A stretch of 64,000 nucleotides of DNA from Aliikangiella sp965214955 (lineage in GTDB: Bacteria > Pseudomonadota > Gammaproteobacteria > Enterobacterales > Kangiellaceae), in contig CBDCCU010000001.1 in assembly GCA_965214955.1 (NCBI GenBank), positions 248,001-312,000 of the forward strand. The letters run 5' to 3'. Below the pieces are notes generated by a model. It was not told the origin of the DNA. It did not search any database and worked only from the letters and a program-made list of their open reading frames with translations. Positions 26,433 through 35,793 of this stretch are shown here, one piece after another (the first letter of the stretch is position 1; each line of letters starts with the position of its first letter). A program made the position numbers and the translations under genes.

Positions 26433-27389
26433 ATGAAAGCCGTTTTTTTAGATCGAAGCACAATTGATCCTTCCATTAACTTAAGCCAAATTGCTAACTG
26501 TGTAGAAGAATATGTTGAACACGCTTTAACTTCTTCTAGTGAAGTATTAGAGCGGGTAAAAGGCTTTGATATTGTTATCACCAATAAAGTGGTTTTTGAC
26601 CAAAGCTTATTGTCTCAACTTCCTCAATTAAAGCTGATTTGTATTGCCGCAACAGGTACAAACAATATTGATCTTAACGCGGCTAATAAAAACCAAATAA
26701 CGGTTAAAAACGTATCGGGCTATTCTACGCATTCGGTTACTCAGCATGTTTTTACTTATTTGCTTAATGTAATGAGCAATGTTCCGGCTTACCTTAAAAA
26801 TAACCAGCAAAACCCTTGGCAAAATAGTGAAAAATTTTGTCAAATTGATTTTCCCGTTAACGAGCTTTATGGCAAAAAGTTAGGCATTTTAGGCTTTGGT
26901 AATTTGGGACAATCCGTTGCCAAAATTGCTCAAGCGTTTGGTATGGAATTATTGATTTCGGAACGTCCTGATAGTCAAGGGCGTCCTGATAGTCAAACAA
27001 TTAGAAACGGCAGAGTCAGCTTTGATCACATGCTAACTCATGCCGATGTGATCTCTTTACACTGCCCATTAACTCGCGATAATGAAAATTTATTTAATGC
27101 TAGTTGCTTTAATAAGGTTAAAACAGGAGTCATTTTTATTAATACTGCTAGAGGGCCAATTGTTAATTCACAAGCTTTAGCCGATGCACTAAAATCAGGA
27201 AAAGTCGCTCATGCAATCGTTGATGTTTTAGAGCAAGAGCCACCACCTAAAGACCATCCTTTAGTGCAAACTGATGTACCTAACTTAACACTAACCCATC
27301 ATATTGCTTGGGGTAGCATGCAAGCGCAAAAAATACTGATTGATGGTGTAGTAAAAAATATTAAAGATTATTTTACTTCTATTGCATAA
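26433..27389 (+). CDS. D-2-hydroxyacid dehydrogenase (glycerate/hydroxypyruvate type)
   Basis: A 318-residue NAD(P)-dependent oxidoreductase. It has the Rossmann loop GFGNLGQSVAKIA (about residues 151-163), the catalytic Arg in NTARGPIVN, Glu in DVLEQEPP and His in LTHHIAWGS. It is nearest to glycerate dehydrogenase-like proteins (HprA), but the substrate cannot be fixed from sequence. An 18-bp tandem duplication (26964-26999) repeats RPDSQ just after the second strand of the nucleotide-binding fold. Its 3' end overlaps the convergent isomerase gene by 22 bases. Confidence 0.85.
   Translation: MKAVFLDRSTIDPSINLSQIANCVEEYVEHALTSSSEVLERVKGFDIVITNKVVFDQSLLSQLPQLKLICIAATGTNNIDLNAANKNQITVKNVSGYSTHSVTQHVFTYLLNVMSNVPAYLKNNQQNPWQNSEKFCQIDFPVNELYGKKLGILGFGNLGQSVAKIAQAFGMELLISERPDSQGRPDSQTIRNGRVSFDHMLTHADVISLHCPLTRDNENLFNASCFNKVKTGVIFINTARGPIVNSQALADALKSGKVAHAIVDVLEQEPPPKDHPLVQTDVPNLTLTHHIAWGSMQAQKILIDGVVKNIKDYFTSIA
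26964..26999 (+). repeat. 18-bp in-frame tandem duplication within the dehydrogenase gene
   Basis: CGTCCTGATAGTCAAGGG and CGTCCTGATAGTCAAACA lie side by side; the first 15 bases are identical. The copy adds six residues (RPDSQ repeated) without breaking the frame. Confidence 0.9.
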
Positions 27390-29077
27390 ATTATTGCGCC
27401 ATTAGTTAAAGCCAATACATTCTCTTGCCCTTTGACCACTTTGGCAAAAACACTATAGTTTCGGTCTAGGTGTAAATTTCTTGCGGTATTAATAAAAAAT
27501 TGAGAAGTCCCTGTATCTTTGCCGGCAGTTGCCATAGCCACAGTAAAAGGCTCGTGATTAAGCAGACTTATTTCTTCACGAATGGTTTTATCGCTTGAGC
27601 CAGTTCCATCACCTATGGTATCGCCGCCTTGGGCGACAAAATTGCCAATTACGCGGCTAAAATAGTTATTATTAAACACTCCATTTTGCGCATTGTTAAT
27701 AAAATGCCATGCGGTATAAGGCGCGTTGCCTAGCATTTTTATGGTAATGTCACCGATTGAGGTTTTAAGGATCGCGTATTTACCGACTGCCTGCTTTATA
27801 ACGCTATATTCAGGTGAGGTTGCTATTGATTCTTTAGGAGGAGTCGTTTTACCAATTAATGTTTTAGCGTAATGACTTACCGAAGGGCTTGGATCTTGTG
27901 CCATTAACTTAAATACATTGGTAAAATTTTCGCTCTCTTTTTGTTTAAGTAATGCCATTAATTGAATTTTTACATAACTCGATGGATGTTTTAGTAATTT
28001 TAATACCCAGCTCATTTTATCTTTGGGTTGGCGCTTAATTAATCCGCGCATGGCCTCAACCACTAAAGTTTCTTTATCACTTTTTAATTTGCCTTTTAGC
28101 AAGCTTATTAAGTTAAATGAATTATTATCCGAGGTAGCCAAAACATTTAGTGCGGTTTGGGCAACAATAGGATTAGATGATGCTTGTAACTTACCCAGTT
28201 GAACCAATGACTGCGGAAACTTCATCATGTTTTTCATACCGCGAATGGCTTCAATTTGCTCACTAAGGCTTGCCTTATTTGATTGCTCAATTAACCAAGC
28301 TAAAAGCTCGCGATTATGTGTGCCGTCGTGTTGACTAATTTTGCTAATTAAACGAGTGAGATAAACGGTTGCTATAGAAGAAAGTTTACGGCGGGTTAAT
28401 GGCAATATATTTTCTGCTTCAATAAGTTTGCCTACATTAGGAATTCTATCAATAAAAAAGCCAACTCTTGCTGCGTTTTCGTCACCTTTAGTGAATCGTT
28501 TGAGCAGTTTTTCAAAATCAATATCCTCAAAATTATCTTTAAGGCTCGAATTAAAAACTAATGCTGTGCCTAAGCCATGAAAAAGAGAAGCTTGAGCGGT
28601 GGGTGATTGCTCTTTTTCTAATTGCTCAAGCATTTTAGTCACCAAGTTATTTTGCCCAAGATTACCTAACCCTAAATAAATTTCATGTTTAACTAAATCA
28701 CTAGTTTCAGTTTCAAGCTGTTTCCATAAATAATGTGCCGCTTCTTTGTTGGCAGATAAGCCTAATGCTAAAGCTGCGTGTTGACGAATTTTGGGATTAG
28801 TATGGTTAAGATATGGGCGGGCTTTTTCTATCGCTAATTTTCCGCCTACTCTGGCTATTCCTGTAAGGGCATGGATCATTAATGTTGGTTGGTTACTATT
28901 GAGCGCCTGAGTAAAAATAGGAGAATTTAAGTTTCTATTATCAACAAGTTGATAAATTTGCGCTATGATTTGAGCTTGATTGTTTACCGCTATATCCTCA
29001 GCAAGTGCAGACTTTGTGGCATGAGTAATACTGAGTAAACTACCAATAATTAATAGTTTTAAGCCGCGTGAAAACAT
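27368..29077 (-). CDS. Exported HEAT-repeat protein with C-terminal cyclophilin domain
   Basis: A 569-residue protein with an N-terminal signal peptide (cleavage near ALA-EDI). Residues of about 60-420 form HEAT-like helical repeats (for example HTNPKIRQHAALALGLSAN and HPSSYVKIQLMALLK). The last 140 residues are a cyclophilin-type peptidyl-prolyl isomerase domain (ILKTSIGDITIKMLG, FSRVIGNFVAQGGD, TSQFFINTARN). Predicted location is the periplasm. The HEAT part is probably a protein-docking module. Client unknown. Confidence 0.8.
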   Translation of the reverse strand: MFSRGLKLLIIGSLLSITHATKSALAEDIAVNNQAQIIAQIYQLVDNRNLNSPIFTQALNSNQPTLMIHALTGIARVGGKLAIEKARPYLNHTNPKIRQHAALALGLSANKEAAHYLWKQLETETSDLVKHEIYLGLGNLGQNNLVTKMLEQLEKEQSPTAQASLFHGLGTALVFNSSLKDNFEDIDFEKLLKRFTKGDENAARVGFFIDRIPNVGKLIEAENILPLTRRKLSSIATVYLTRLISKISQHDGTHNRELLAWLIEQSNKASLSEQIEAIRGMKNMMKFPQSLVQLGKLQASSNPIVAQTALNVLATSDNNSFNLISLLKGKLKSDKETLVVEAMRGLIKRQPKDKMSWVLKLLKHPSSYVKIQLMALLKQKESENFTNVFKLMAQDPSPSVSHYAKTLIGKTTPPKESIATSPEYSVIKQAVGKYAILKTSIGDITIKMLGNAPYTAWHFINNAQNGVFNNNYFSRVIGNFVAQGGDTIGDGTGSSDKTIREEISLLNHEPFTVAMATAGKDTGTSQFFINTARNLHLDRNYSVFAKVVKGQENVLALTNGAIIYAIEVK

Positions 29078-29231
29078 AAGAACGTCCTTAATAATTCGAT
29101 AAAGTTTCGAGTAATCGGTTTAAAAATTAATCTATCATTGTTGAGTAGAACAAAACAACAATCATTACTTTGTAATTTGCGATAAAATTAAAAAACAGAT
29201 CAATTAAAACATTAAAACAGGTAAAAAGTTA

Positions 29232-30896
29232 ATGGCACAATATATTTATTCCATGAATCGGGTGAGTAAAATAGTCCCGCCGCAAAAAACTATCTTAAAA
29301 AATATTTCATTAAGCTTTTTTCCTGGCGCAAAAATTGGTGTGCTTGGTTTAAATGGGGCAGGTAAATCAACATTGTTAAGAATTATGGCGGGGGTTGATA
29401 CCGATATCGAAGGCGAGGCCATTCCGCTTAAAGGCATTAATATTGGCTACTTACCGCAAGAGCCTCAGCTTGATGAATCGCTAGATGTTCGCGGTAATGT
29501 TGAGCAAGGTGTTGCCGAAATGAAAGCCATATTAAAACGCTTTGATGAAGTGAGTAATGCTTTTGCCGATCCCGATGCTGACTTTGATGCCTTATTAAAA
29601 GAACAAGCTGAACTACAAGATAAAATTGATGCCGCAGGTGGATGGGAACTCGATAGAACCTTAGATAAAGCCGCCGAAGCGCTGCGACTGCCACCTTGGG
29701 ATGCTAATGTTGAGCATTTATCGGGGGGTGAAAAGCGCCGTGTTGCCTTATGCAAGTTATTGTTATCTAAACCCGATATGTTATTACTGGATGAGCCTAC
29801 TAACCATTTAGATGCTGAATCTGTGGCATGGCTAGAGCGGTTTTTACAAGACTTTAAAGGAACGGTTGTGGCAATCACCCATGATCGCTACTTCTTAGAT
29901 AATGTGGCGGGTTGGATCTTAGAGCTTGATAGAGGTGAGGGCATTCCTTGGGAAGGCAATTATTCATCGTGGCTTGAGCAAAAAGAAAAGCGTTTAGAAA
30001 TTGAAGAAAAACGCGAAACCGCGCGAATTAAATCCATGAAAGAAGAGCTAGAATGGGTGCGCTCTAACCCCAAAGGCAGACAAGCTAAAAGCAAAGCCAG
30101 AATGGCACGTTTTGACGAGCTATCATCGCAAGATTATCAAAAACGTAACGAAACTCGTGAGCTTTATATTCCGCCAGGGCCGCGCTTAGGTACACAAGTT
30201 ATTGAAGCAACCAATTTACAAAAAAGCTTTGGTGATAAATGCTTGGTCGATGATTTAAACTTTCGTTTACCTCAAGGCGGTATTGTTGGCATTATTGGCC
30301 CTAATGGTGCGGGTAAATCGACTTTGTTTAAAATGCTGACCAAACTAGAAACCCCCGATGGTGGTGACTTAAGTGTTGGTGAAACGGTAGAAATTGCTTA
30401 TGTGGATCAATCCCGAGATGCGCTTGATGGCAACAAAACCGTGTGGCAAGAAATTTCCGATGATTCAGACATTATCACTGTTGGCAATTATCAAGTGCCA
30501 TCACGTCAATATGTTGGGCGCTTTAATTTTAAAGGTGGCGACCAACAAAAATTTATTAAAGATCTATCGGGCGGTGAAAGAAATCGCGTACATTTAGCTA
30601 AGCTTTTAAAAAGTGGTGGTAACTTATTATTACTCGATGAGCCAACCAATGATTTAGACGTTGAAACCCTGCGAGCTTTAGAAGAGGCCTTATTACAGTT
30701 TCCTGGTTGTGCGGTGGTTATTTCTCATGATCGCTGGTTTTTAGATCGGGTAGCCACGCATATTTTAGCTTTTGAAGGTGATAGTAAAACCGTATGGTTT
30801 GAAGGCAATTATGCTGATTACGAAGCGGATAGAAAACGCCGTTTAGGTGCTGATGCTGATACACCTACGCGAATTAAATATCGAAAAATTGAGTAG
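29232..30896 (+). CDS. ettA: Energy-dependent translational throttle protein EttA (ABC-F)
   Basis: A 554-residue soluble ABC-F ATPase that binds the ribosomal E site and gates translation according to ATP/ADP ratio. It has two ABC domains: Walker A GLNGAGKSTLLR and GPNGAGKSTLFK, signatures LSGGEKRR and LSGGERNR, Walker B LLLDEPTNHLD and LLLDEPTNDLD. The Arm and linker regions between them match EttA length (555 in E. coli). It is monocistronic, ending just before repeat copy 3. Confidence 0.96.
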   Translation: MAQYIYSMNRVSKIVPPQKTILKNISLSFFPGAKIGVLGLNGAGKSTLLRIMAGVDTDIEGEAIPLKGINIGYLPQEPQLDESLDVRGNVEQGVAEMKAILKRFDEVSNAFADPDADFDALLKEQAELQDKIDAAGGWELDRTLDKAAEALRLPPWDANVEHLSGGEKRRVALCKLLLSKPDMLLLDEPTNHLDAESVAWLERFLQDFKGTVVAITHDRYFLDNVAGWILELDRGEGIPWEGNYSSWLEQKEKRLEIEEKRETARIKSMKEELEWVRSNPKGRQAKSKARMARFDELSSQDYQKRNETRELYIPPGPRLGTQVIEATNLQKSFGDKCLVDDLNFRLPQGGIVGIIGPNGAGKSTLFKMLTKLETPDGGDLSVGETVEIAYVDQSRDALDGNKTVWQEISDDSDIITVGNYQVPSRQYVGRFNFKGGDQQKFIKDLSGGERNRVHLAKLLKSGGNLLLLDEPTNDLDVETLRALEEALLQFPGCAVVISHDRWFLDRVATHILAFEGDSKTVWFEGNYADYEADRKRRLGADADTPTRIKYRKIE

Positions 30897-30923
30897 GGTC
30901 AACAGCCCCTAATGTTTAGTTGT

Positions 30924-31190
30924 TATACCCGTTCTCCTTCAAGATGCATGTTTCAGCAAGTCAGTAAGCCATCCTATTTGAGGCATTAATGCGCAGGATT
31001 AGTTATTCTACTTCAAGCATTGATAACGAAGAAGAGGCTGGCTTACTGCCTTGCCCTTCGGGTGCTCAGCCAAAAAGCTTGCACTGCGTTACAGCTTTTG
31101 AAAAGGGCTTGCCATTTCCTGCAAGCTGCGCCTTGTTCAAACTTTTTGGCTGAGCACTGAAACAAGCATCTTGAAGGAGAACGAGTATAT
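30924..31190 (+). repeat. MITE-like dispersed repeat, full copy 3
   Basis: A full copy in the same orientation as copy 1, located between the convergent 3' ends of ettA and murI. Terminal repeats and both internal palindromes are retained. This fills most of the 359-bp gap. The weak minus-strand ORF over it is a shadow of the repeat. Confidence 0.9.
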
Positions 31191-31211
31191 ATTGCTTTGC
31201 ATGAATTATGT

Positions 31212-31233
31212 GTCTTTAAGGAGAATGGGTATA
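31212..31233 (+). repeat. Solo terminal fragment of the MITE-like element
   Basis: GTCTTTAAGGAGAATGGGTA followed by TA, a diverged right end of the 266-bp element, stands alone 22 bases after full copy 3 and 23 bases before the end of murI. This tandem of a full copy plus an isolated end recurs at 38515. Confidence 0.6.
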
Positions 31234-31255
31234 AAAGACAAGCAGGCAAAGCAAT

Positions 31256-32053
31256 TTATTTAACCTTTGCTTCTTGTAAATTTACTGCTTCCCCAATAAC
31301 TGCGTTAAATGAAGCTTTCGACTTTTGGGGATCAGATGAATAATATTCAATAAGTCCATTACAAGTTTGCGGATTAAACTGGTTAAAAATTCGCCTTTGT
31401 AATTCTTTGGCTACGGGCAGGCCACTTTCTAATAGTTTTACTTTGTTACCTAAAATTTGTTGAATTAAGTGGGTTAAAAAAGGGTAATGGGTGCAACCTA
31501 ACACTAGGGTATCTATACTAGCATCAATAAATGGCTGTAGTTCATTAGCTACTTGCCTGTGAACCTGTTGGTCGATTTCTGCGGCACTTTCTACTAGCTC
31601 AACAAAGTAATTAGAGGCTTTTTCTATAATTTTTAAATGCGCATCATTAGCGTCTATTAAGTGAGACTTTAAGGTTAAATATTTTTCACTTTCTAAGGTT
31701 GATTGGGTGGCGATAACACCAATTAAATTATTTTTACTTGCGTTAATGGCGGGCTTAAGCGCGGGCTCTAAACCAATAATGGGAATGTCATATTGCTGGC
31801 GTAAGTCATTAATTGCTGCGGCGGTGGCCGTATTGCATGCAACAACAAGGGCTTTGACTTTTTTTGATGCAAAAAAGTCTCCAATCGACTTTACTCGCTG
31901 AGTGATAAGCCCGTTCGGCTTTTCACCATAGGGGGTATATTTTGTATCGGCAAAGTAAATTAAATTTTCATTAGGCATTAATGATGTTATTGCTTTTAAT
32001 ACTGAAAGCCCGCCAACACCAGAATCGAATATGCCAATAGGTAAGTTACTAAT
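31256..32053 (-). CDS. murI: Glutamate racemase MurI, probable AUU start
   Basis: Makes D-glutamate for peptidoglycan. The first ATG in frame (31978) would remove the conserved N-terminus, but the frame stays open 5' of it and encodes IGIFDSGVGGLSVLKAI, the motif with the catalytic Asp, up to a stop at about 32068. There is no ATG, GTG or TTG in that extension. An ATT codon at 32053-32051 sits 7 bases after a perfect AAAGGAG (complement at 32061-32067). Starting there gives 265 residues, the normal family length. The second catalytic Cys region LGCTHYPFL and the first VACNTATA are both present. The start assignment is inference; the function is firm. Confidence 0.93.
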   Translation of the reverse strand: MSNLPIGIFDSGVGGLSVLKAITSLMPNENLIYFADTKYTPYGEKPNGLITQRVKSIGDFFASKKVKALVVACNTATAAAINDLRQQYDIPIIGLEPALKPAINASKNNLIGVIATQSTLESEKYLTLKSHLIDANDAHLKIIEKASNYFVELVESAAEIDQQVHRQVANELQPFIDASIDTLVLGCTHYPFLTHLIQQILGNKVKLLESGLPVAKELQRRIFNQFNPQTCNGLIEYYSSDPQKSKASFNAVIGEAVNLQEAKVK

Positions 32054-32121
32054 AAGGTTTCTCCTTTAATTGAGCCGAATTATAAACGAAACCATTAAAA
32101 TGATTCTAATCCTTTGTTAAT

Positions 32122-32763
32122 ATGTTAAATCTACTCACTTTAAAGGCAGTAATCAGTTTGATTAAAAAAGCGCTATTCATTGCTATCGTTGTTATGGTTT
32201 TGTCTTCTTGTGCCGCTTATAGACCAAGCAACCCTAATAATTTATGTGATATTTTTTTAGGTGAAACCGACTGGTACGAAGCCGCAAGAGACGCACAGCA
32301 TAAATGGGGTACGCCAATTTATGTGATGATGGCAATTATGCATCAAGAATCACGGTTTGTAGATGATGCTCAGCCCGAACGTGACTGGTTTTTAGGCTTT
32401 ATTCCATTGCCACGTTCTTCCAGCGCTTATGGTTATGCTCAGGCGCAAGATCCTGCGTGGGAAGATTATATTAAAAAAACTGGCAATAGCGGTGCCGATA
32501 GAGACGATTTTAGCGATGCGATTGACTTTATTGGTTGGTACACCGATGCCTCGCAAAAGCGTTTAAAACTTTCTAAATGGGACGCTTATGGTCAATACTT
32601 GGCTTACCATGAAGGGCGAGGCGGCTATCAGCGTGGCACTTATAAAAGCAAACCTTGGTTAAAAAAAGTAGCAACCAAAGTGAAAAACAAAGCTGCCAGT
32701 TATAATCGCCAATTAAAAGGATGCAAAGCTAAACTTGATGATCGTGTGGATAGTTGGTTTTAA
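32122..32763 (+). CDS. Lipoprotein with lytic transglycosylase SLT-like domain
   Basis: A 213-residue predicted lipoprotein (VMVLSSC, Cys30). The mature domain carries IMHQESRF, with the catalytic Glu of the goose-lysozyme/SLT fold, followed by SSSAYGYAQAQDPAW and a YHEGRGGYQRGTYKSKPWL segment, as in SLT-domain proteins of other marine gammaproteobacteria. It is expected to cleave the MurNAc-GlcNAc bond of peptidoglycan from the outer membrane. It is divergent from murI, so both may share a control region. Confidence 0.75.
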   Translation: MLNLLTLKAVISLIKKALFIAIVVMVLSSCAAYRPSNPNNLCDIFLGETDWYEAARDAQHKWGTPIYVMMAIMHQESRFVDDAQPERDWFLGFIPLPRSSSAYGYAQAQDPAWEDYIKKTGNSGADRDDFSDAIDFIGWYTDASQKRLKLSKWDAYGQYLAYHEGRGGYQRGTYKSKPWLKKVATKVKNKAASYNRQLKGCKAKLDDRVDSWF

Positions 32764-32843
32764 TTTATTGAGCCAATAAATGAAGTGATATTGACTATTA
32801 AGGTTTGAGATCCTATTTTTAAAAGGGTTTATTGTCGTAATCT

Positions 32844-32878
32844 TAGTTTCTAGTTTCTAGTTTCTAGTTTCTAGTTTC
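32844..32878 (+). repeat. Heptamer tandem repeat (TAGTTTC)x5
   Basis: Five perfect head-to-tail TAGTTTC units, then a degenerate TGGTTAC. It lies 37 bases before the start of the PhnB-like gene, in a spacer with no other feature. Short tandem arrays of this type can change length by slipped-strand mispairing. Confidence 0.95.
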
Positions 32879-32914
32879 TGGTTACGGTTAAAGCCCGATA
32901 ATGGGAGACAAAAA

Positions 32915-33385
32915 ATGGTAAAAGAAATTCCTTGCGGCATGACAAGTGTTACTCCGCATTTAGTGGTTAATGGCGGTTTAGATGCGCTAGATTTTTATGT
33001 TAAAGCTTTTGATGCTGAAATTGTTAGTAGCTTACCGGGACCTAATAATTTGCTTATGCATGCTGAAATTAAAATAGGTAATGCAATGGTGATGTTTGGT
33101 AGTAACCAATGGGGCGAGCAAGGCCCTAAAGCGCCTATAGATTTAGGCGGACATAGCGGTAATATTCATCTTTATGTTGATGATGCCGATAAAACCTATA
33201 AACAAGCCTTAGCGGCAGGTGCTAGCGAAATTATGCCTCCAATGGATACATTTTGGGGATCGCGCTATGGTCAGGTAAAAGATCCATCGGGTAATGTTTG
33301 GGCTGTAGCAACACATTTAGAAGATCTCAGCGCAGAAGAGATCCAAAAACGTGGTCAAGAATGGCTGAAGTCGATGGAGCAATAA
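32915..33385 (+). CDS. PhnB-like VOC-family protein
   Basis: A 156-residue member of the vicinal oxygen chelate/glyoxalase fold. It starts TPHLVVNGGLDALDFYVKAF and has AMVMFGSNQWG, the GNIHLYVDDADKTYKQALAAGA segment and WGSRYGQVKDPSGNVWAVAT at the end, as in PhnB-like (DUF1428/YciE-type) proteins. The reaction is unknown. A strong GGGAG site 7 bases before the ATG fixes the start. A heptamer repeat lies directly upstream. Confidence 0.8.
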   Translation: MVKEIPCGMTSVTPHLVVNGGLDALDFYVKAFDAEIVSSLPGPNNLLMHAEIKIGNAMVMFGSNQWGEQGPKAPIDLGGHSGNIHLYVDDADKTYKQALAAGASEIMPPMDTFWGSRYGQVKDPSGNVWAVATHLEDLSAEEIQKRGQEWLKSMEQ

Positions 33386-33435
33386 TAATCAAGCCTAAAA
33401 TGAATTCTTAGCAATAAAAGAAATTAATTTATAAG

Positions 33436-35673
33436 TTATAACTGCCAAGCATAAGAGAACTTCATAAATACTGAGCGATCAGTTGTTCTTATTGTGCTTA
33501 AAGTATTATCTCTAAATCCTGCATCGGAATAGCCAGCAAAAAATAATGTTTGCGGGTTAATTTTGTATGAGTAGAGTAATTGAATGCTTTGATTTTTTTC
33601 TAGCTCATCGGTTTGTAAATCAAATTCTTGCAGTGTAAATCTTAAAAAACTACGAATATTCATTTGATAAGCAACCCTTAAGTTTGTTGCTTTTGCGGTA
33701 AATATTTGTGCGCCATTATTTTTAAAGTCTATTTTCTCAACCGAAAAATTGGTTTTCCAGTTTTGATTAATTTGCCAGTTAATTCCAGGCTCTACAATAA
33801 ATTGTTGACCAAGTTCTCCTTGGTCAAAATTAATTCTATCACCCCAATTAAATCGCAAGCTTAAGTTTAGACCACTAATAGGCTCTATATTGCCGTTAAG
33901 AAAATAAAACTGCTCACCAAAGTATCGCCGCGCAAATTCATTATTATCTTCGCCTTCCCACACTTTATCTCTGGCAACAACACCAAAACCTATGTTCGAT
34001 TGCATTTTTCCATGCAGCCAAATGTCTGCTTGTATTTCTTCTTCTAGTAAAATACCTGCGCTATCGTAAGTTTCATCCCAGTCGCCACCTAAACTTATTT
34101 GGTTCCACCAATTTTTTTTACTGTCAAAATACCAGCGATGTCCTAAGCCGATTATTTTTTTGTCAAAATCGACCTGACTATTAAATCCTAGATCGGCACG
34201 AAAACCTTTATCAAACTCAATATAGTTAACATAACCCCACCAGTTTCTTGAGTCGTGCCTAAAGTTTACGGTAAAGGCGTCTCCTTGTTGATTGGGGTTT
34301 AGGTCAAATTCGTTAACGATATCTTCTGGATTGTCTGTTTCAGTTGAAATATATTGCACTGTGATAGAGTGGTATTGATCGAACCAATATTTACCATCAA
34401 AAGCATTAACTGTGTTTTCATAATCGGTTCCAGTTCGATTGGTATGATAAAAACCAATATTATTTTTGTTGCCTAAATTATAACTATAGCGAGCAATGGT
34501 GTTTTGACTGTCAATTAAAGAAAGGTTGGCAATATCTGAGCGCAATCTGCCAGGAATAAGAATATTAGTTTGGTTATCATCAACGGATATTACACCATAA
34601 CTGTGTCCTTCGGTTTGTCCTGTTACTTTTAAACCAAAATCTGGTTGGTTAATATTTCGAGAATAAAACAAGTTTCGTGGGCTGGTAAAATAATCGGCGC
34701 CATCAAGAAAAAATGGGCGTTTTTCGGTTAAAAAAAGCGAGAAGGGATTGTTAATATCAATTTGTGCTGCATCGGCTTCAACTTGAGAAAAGTCAGGGTT
34801 AATGGTTGCATTAACAACGGTATCTTGAGTAATGCCCCAACGAACATCTAATCCTATTTCACTATCAACATCACCGTTTTGCCAGCTAGCAGCATCAATG
34901 GGGCGTTCATCGGCGCGAGCAACAACTAGTGTAGGTATTAATGTTAAATTTTGAGAAGGCTTAATATCTTCTAGCCCAACCAAATAATCAAACTGGCAAA
35001 TATTGCACGAAATATCTCTATCAACTGGTGTGTTTGCAATTCGGTGGCGCTGCGAACGAGGATAAAATCTAGTTAACTCAAACGGCCAAATCTGACTGCC
35101 TTGTTTGCTAGGGAAACGAATAGCATCAAAAGGAATAGCTATTTCAACAATATAACCTGTTTCGGTTACTTGTCCTGCGCTATCCCAAATAACATCCCAG
35201 TTAGAATCATCTCCCCTAAAGTCTTCTTGGGTTGCATCGGCTTGTACGCCTAACGCATTAACAAAAAACTGAAAAGCTTTGCGCGACTCGTTAAAAGTGT
35301 CAAACTTTATACCAACAAAGTCACTATCCCATACATTATCTCTATCAGTTAGGTAGTCTCTGATTTGTTCTGGGTTAGGATCTAAAGCGTTAAACCCAAC
35401 ATACAAATTAACACCATCTTCAAATAAAAATACTTCGGTCTCTACTGGCGGTTTAGTATTTTCACCCGGGCTAGTTTCGTAATTTAAATTAATTTTTAAA
35501 GCATTTTTCCATACAGGCTCATCTAAACTTCCATTAAGTGTTATATCGCCTTGTAAATGGGGAAGTTCATGACTAATCTTTGTTCTTTGAGTTTCAGCTT
35601 TTACTAAAGAAGCTGAAATTAGCAGTAAAAAAACAACAAAGTATGTAAAGAATTTAGATATAATTATTTGCAT
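33436..35673 (-). CDS. Outer-membrane protein with CBM9-like and DUF5916 domains
   Basis: A 745-residue exported protein. After a signal peptide comes a carbohydrate-binding family 9-like domain (about residues 35-230; LNGSLDEPVWKNA, FEDGVNLYVGFNALDP, ETGYIVEIAIPFDAIRF). The rest, about residues 260-745, matches DUF5916 and reads as alternating amphipathic strands of a beta-barrel (NPDFSQVEADAAQIDINNPFSL is a typical DUF5916 segment). It ends with an aromatic residue context (KFSYAWQL) like outer-membrane barrels. Function is unknown; carbohydrate contact is inference from the CBM9 fold. Confidence 0.8.
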   Translation of the reverse strand: MQIIISKFFTYFVVFLLLISASLVKAETQRTKISHELPHLQGDITLNGSLDEPVWKNALKINLNYETSPGENTKPPVETEVFLFEDGVNLYVGFNALDPNPEQIRDYLTDRDNVWDSDFVGIKFDTFNESRKAFQFFVNALGVQADATQEDFRGDDSNWDVIWDSAGQVTETGYIVEIAIPFDAIRFPSKQGSQIWPFELTRFYPRSQRHRIANTPVDRDISCNICQFDYLVGLEDIKPSQNLTLIPTLVVARADERPIDAASWQNGDVDSEIGLDVRWGITQDTVVNATINPDFSQVEADAAQIDINNPFSLFLTEKRPFFLDGADYFTSPRNLFYSRNINQPDFGLKVTGQTEGHSYGVISVDDNQTNILIPGRLRSDIANLSLIDSQNTIARYSYNLGNKNNIGFYHTNRTGTDYENTVNAFDGKYWFDQYHSITVQYISTETDNPEDIVNEFDLNPNQQGDAFTVNFRHDSRNWWGYVNYIEFDKGFRADLGFNSQVDFDKKIIGLGHRWYFDSKKNWWNQISLGGDWDETYDSAGILLEEEIQADIWLHGKMQSNIGFGVVARDKVWEGEDNNEFARRYFGEQFYFLNGNIEPISGLNLSLRFNWGDRINFDQGELGQQFIVEPGINWQINQNWKTNFSVEKIDFKNNGAQIFTAKATNLRVAYQMNIRSFLRFTLQEFDLQTDELEKNQSIQLLYSYKINPQTLFFAGYSDAGFRDNTLSTIRTTDRSVFMKFSYAWQL

Positions 35674-35793
35674 TATTAATGTAGCGCGTTTTATTTTTTA
35701 ATGATCTATTGTGTGTTGCTTATTAGCATCCCTAATCGGCAAATATAACTTAAATAGAGACTTCATAAAGGGTAATTTGAGACTAATCAGTTT

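Noticed and set aside
31043..31249. 68-residue ORF in repeat copy 3
   Set aside because: It is a reading of the non-coding repeat; the frame is not kept in the other copies.
31256..31978. murI seemed truncated at its N-terminus or frameshifted
   Set aside because: The missing motif is in the same frame just upstream; only an ordinary start codon is absent, and ATT with a perfect Shine-Dalgarno site explains it.
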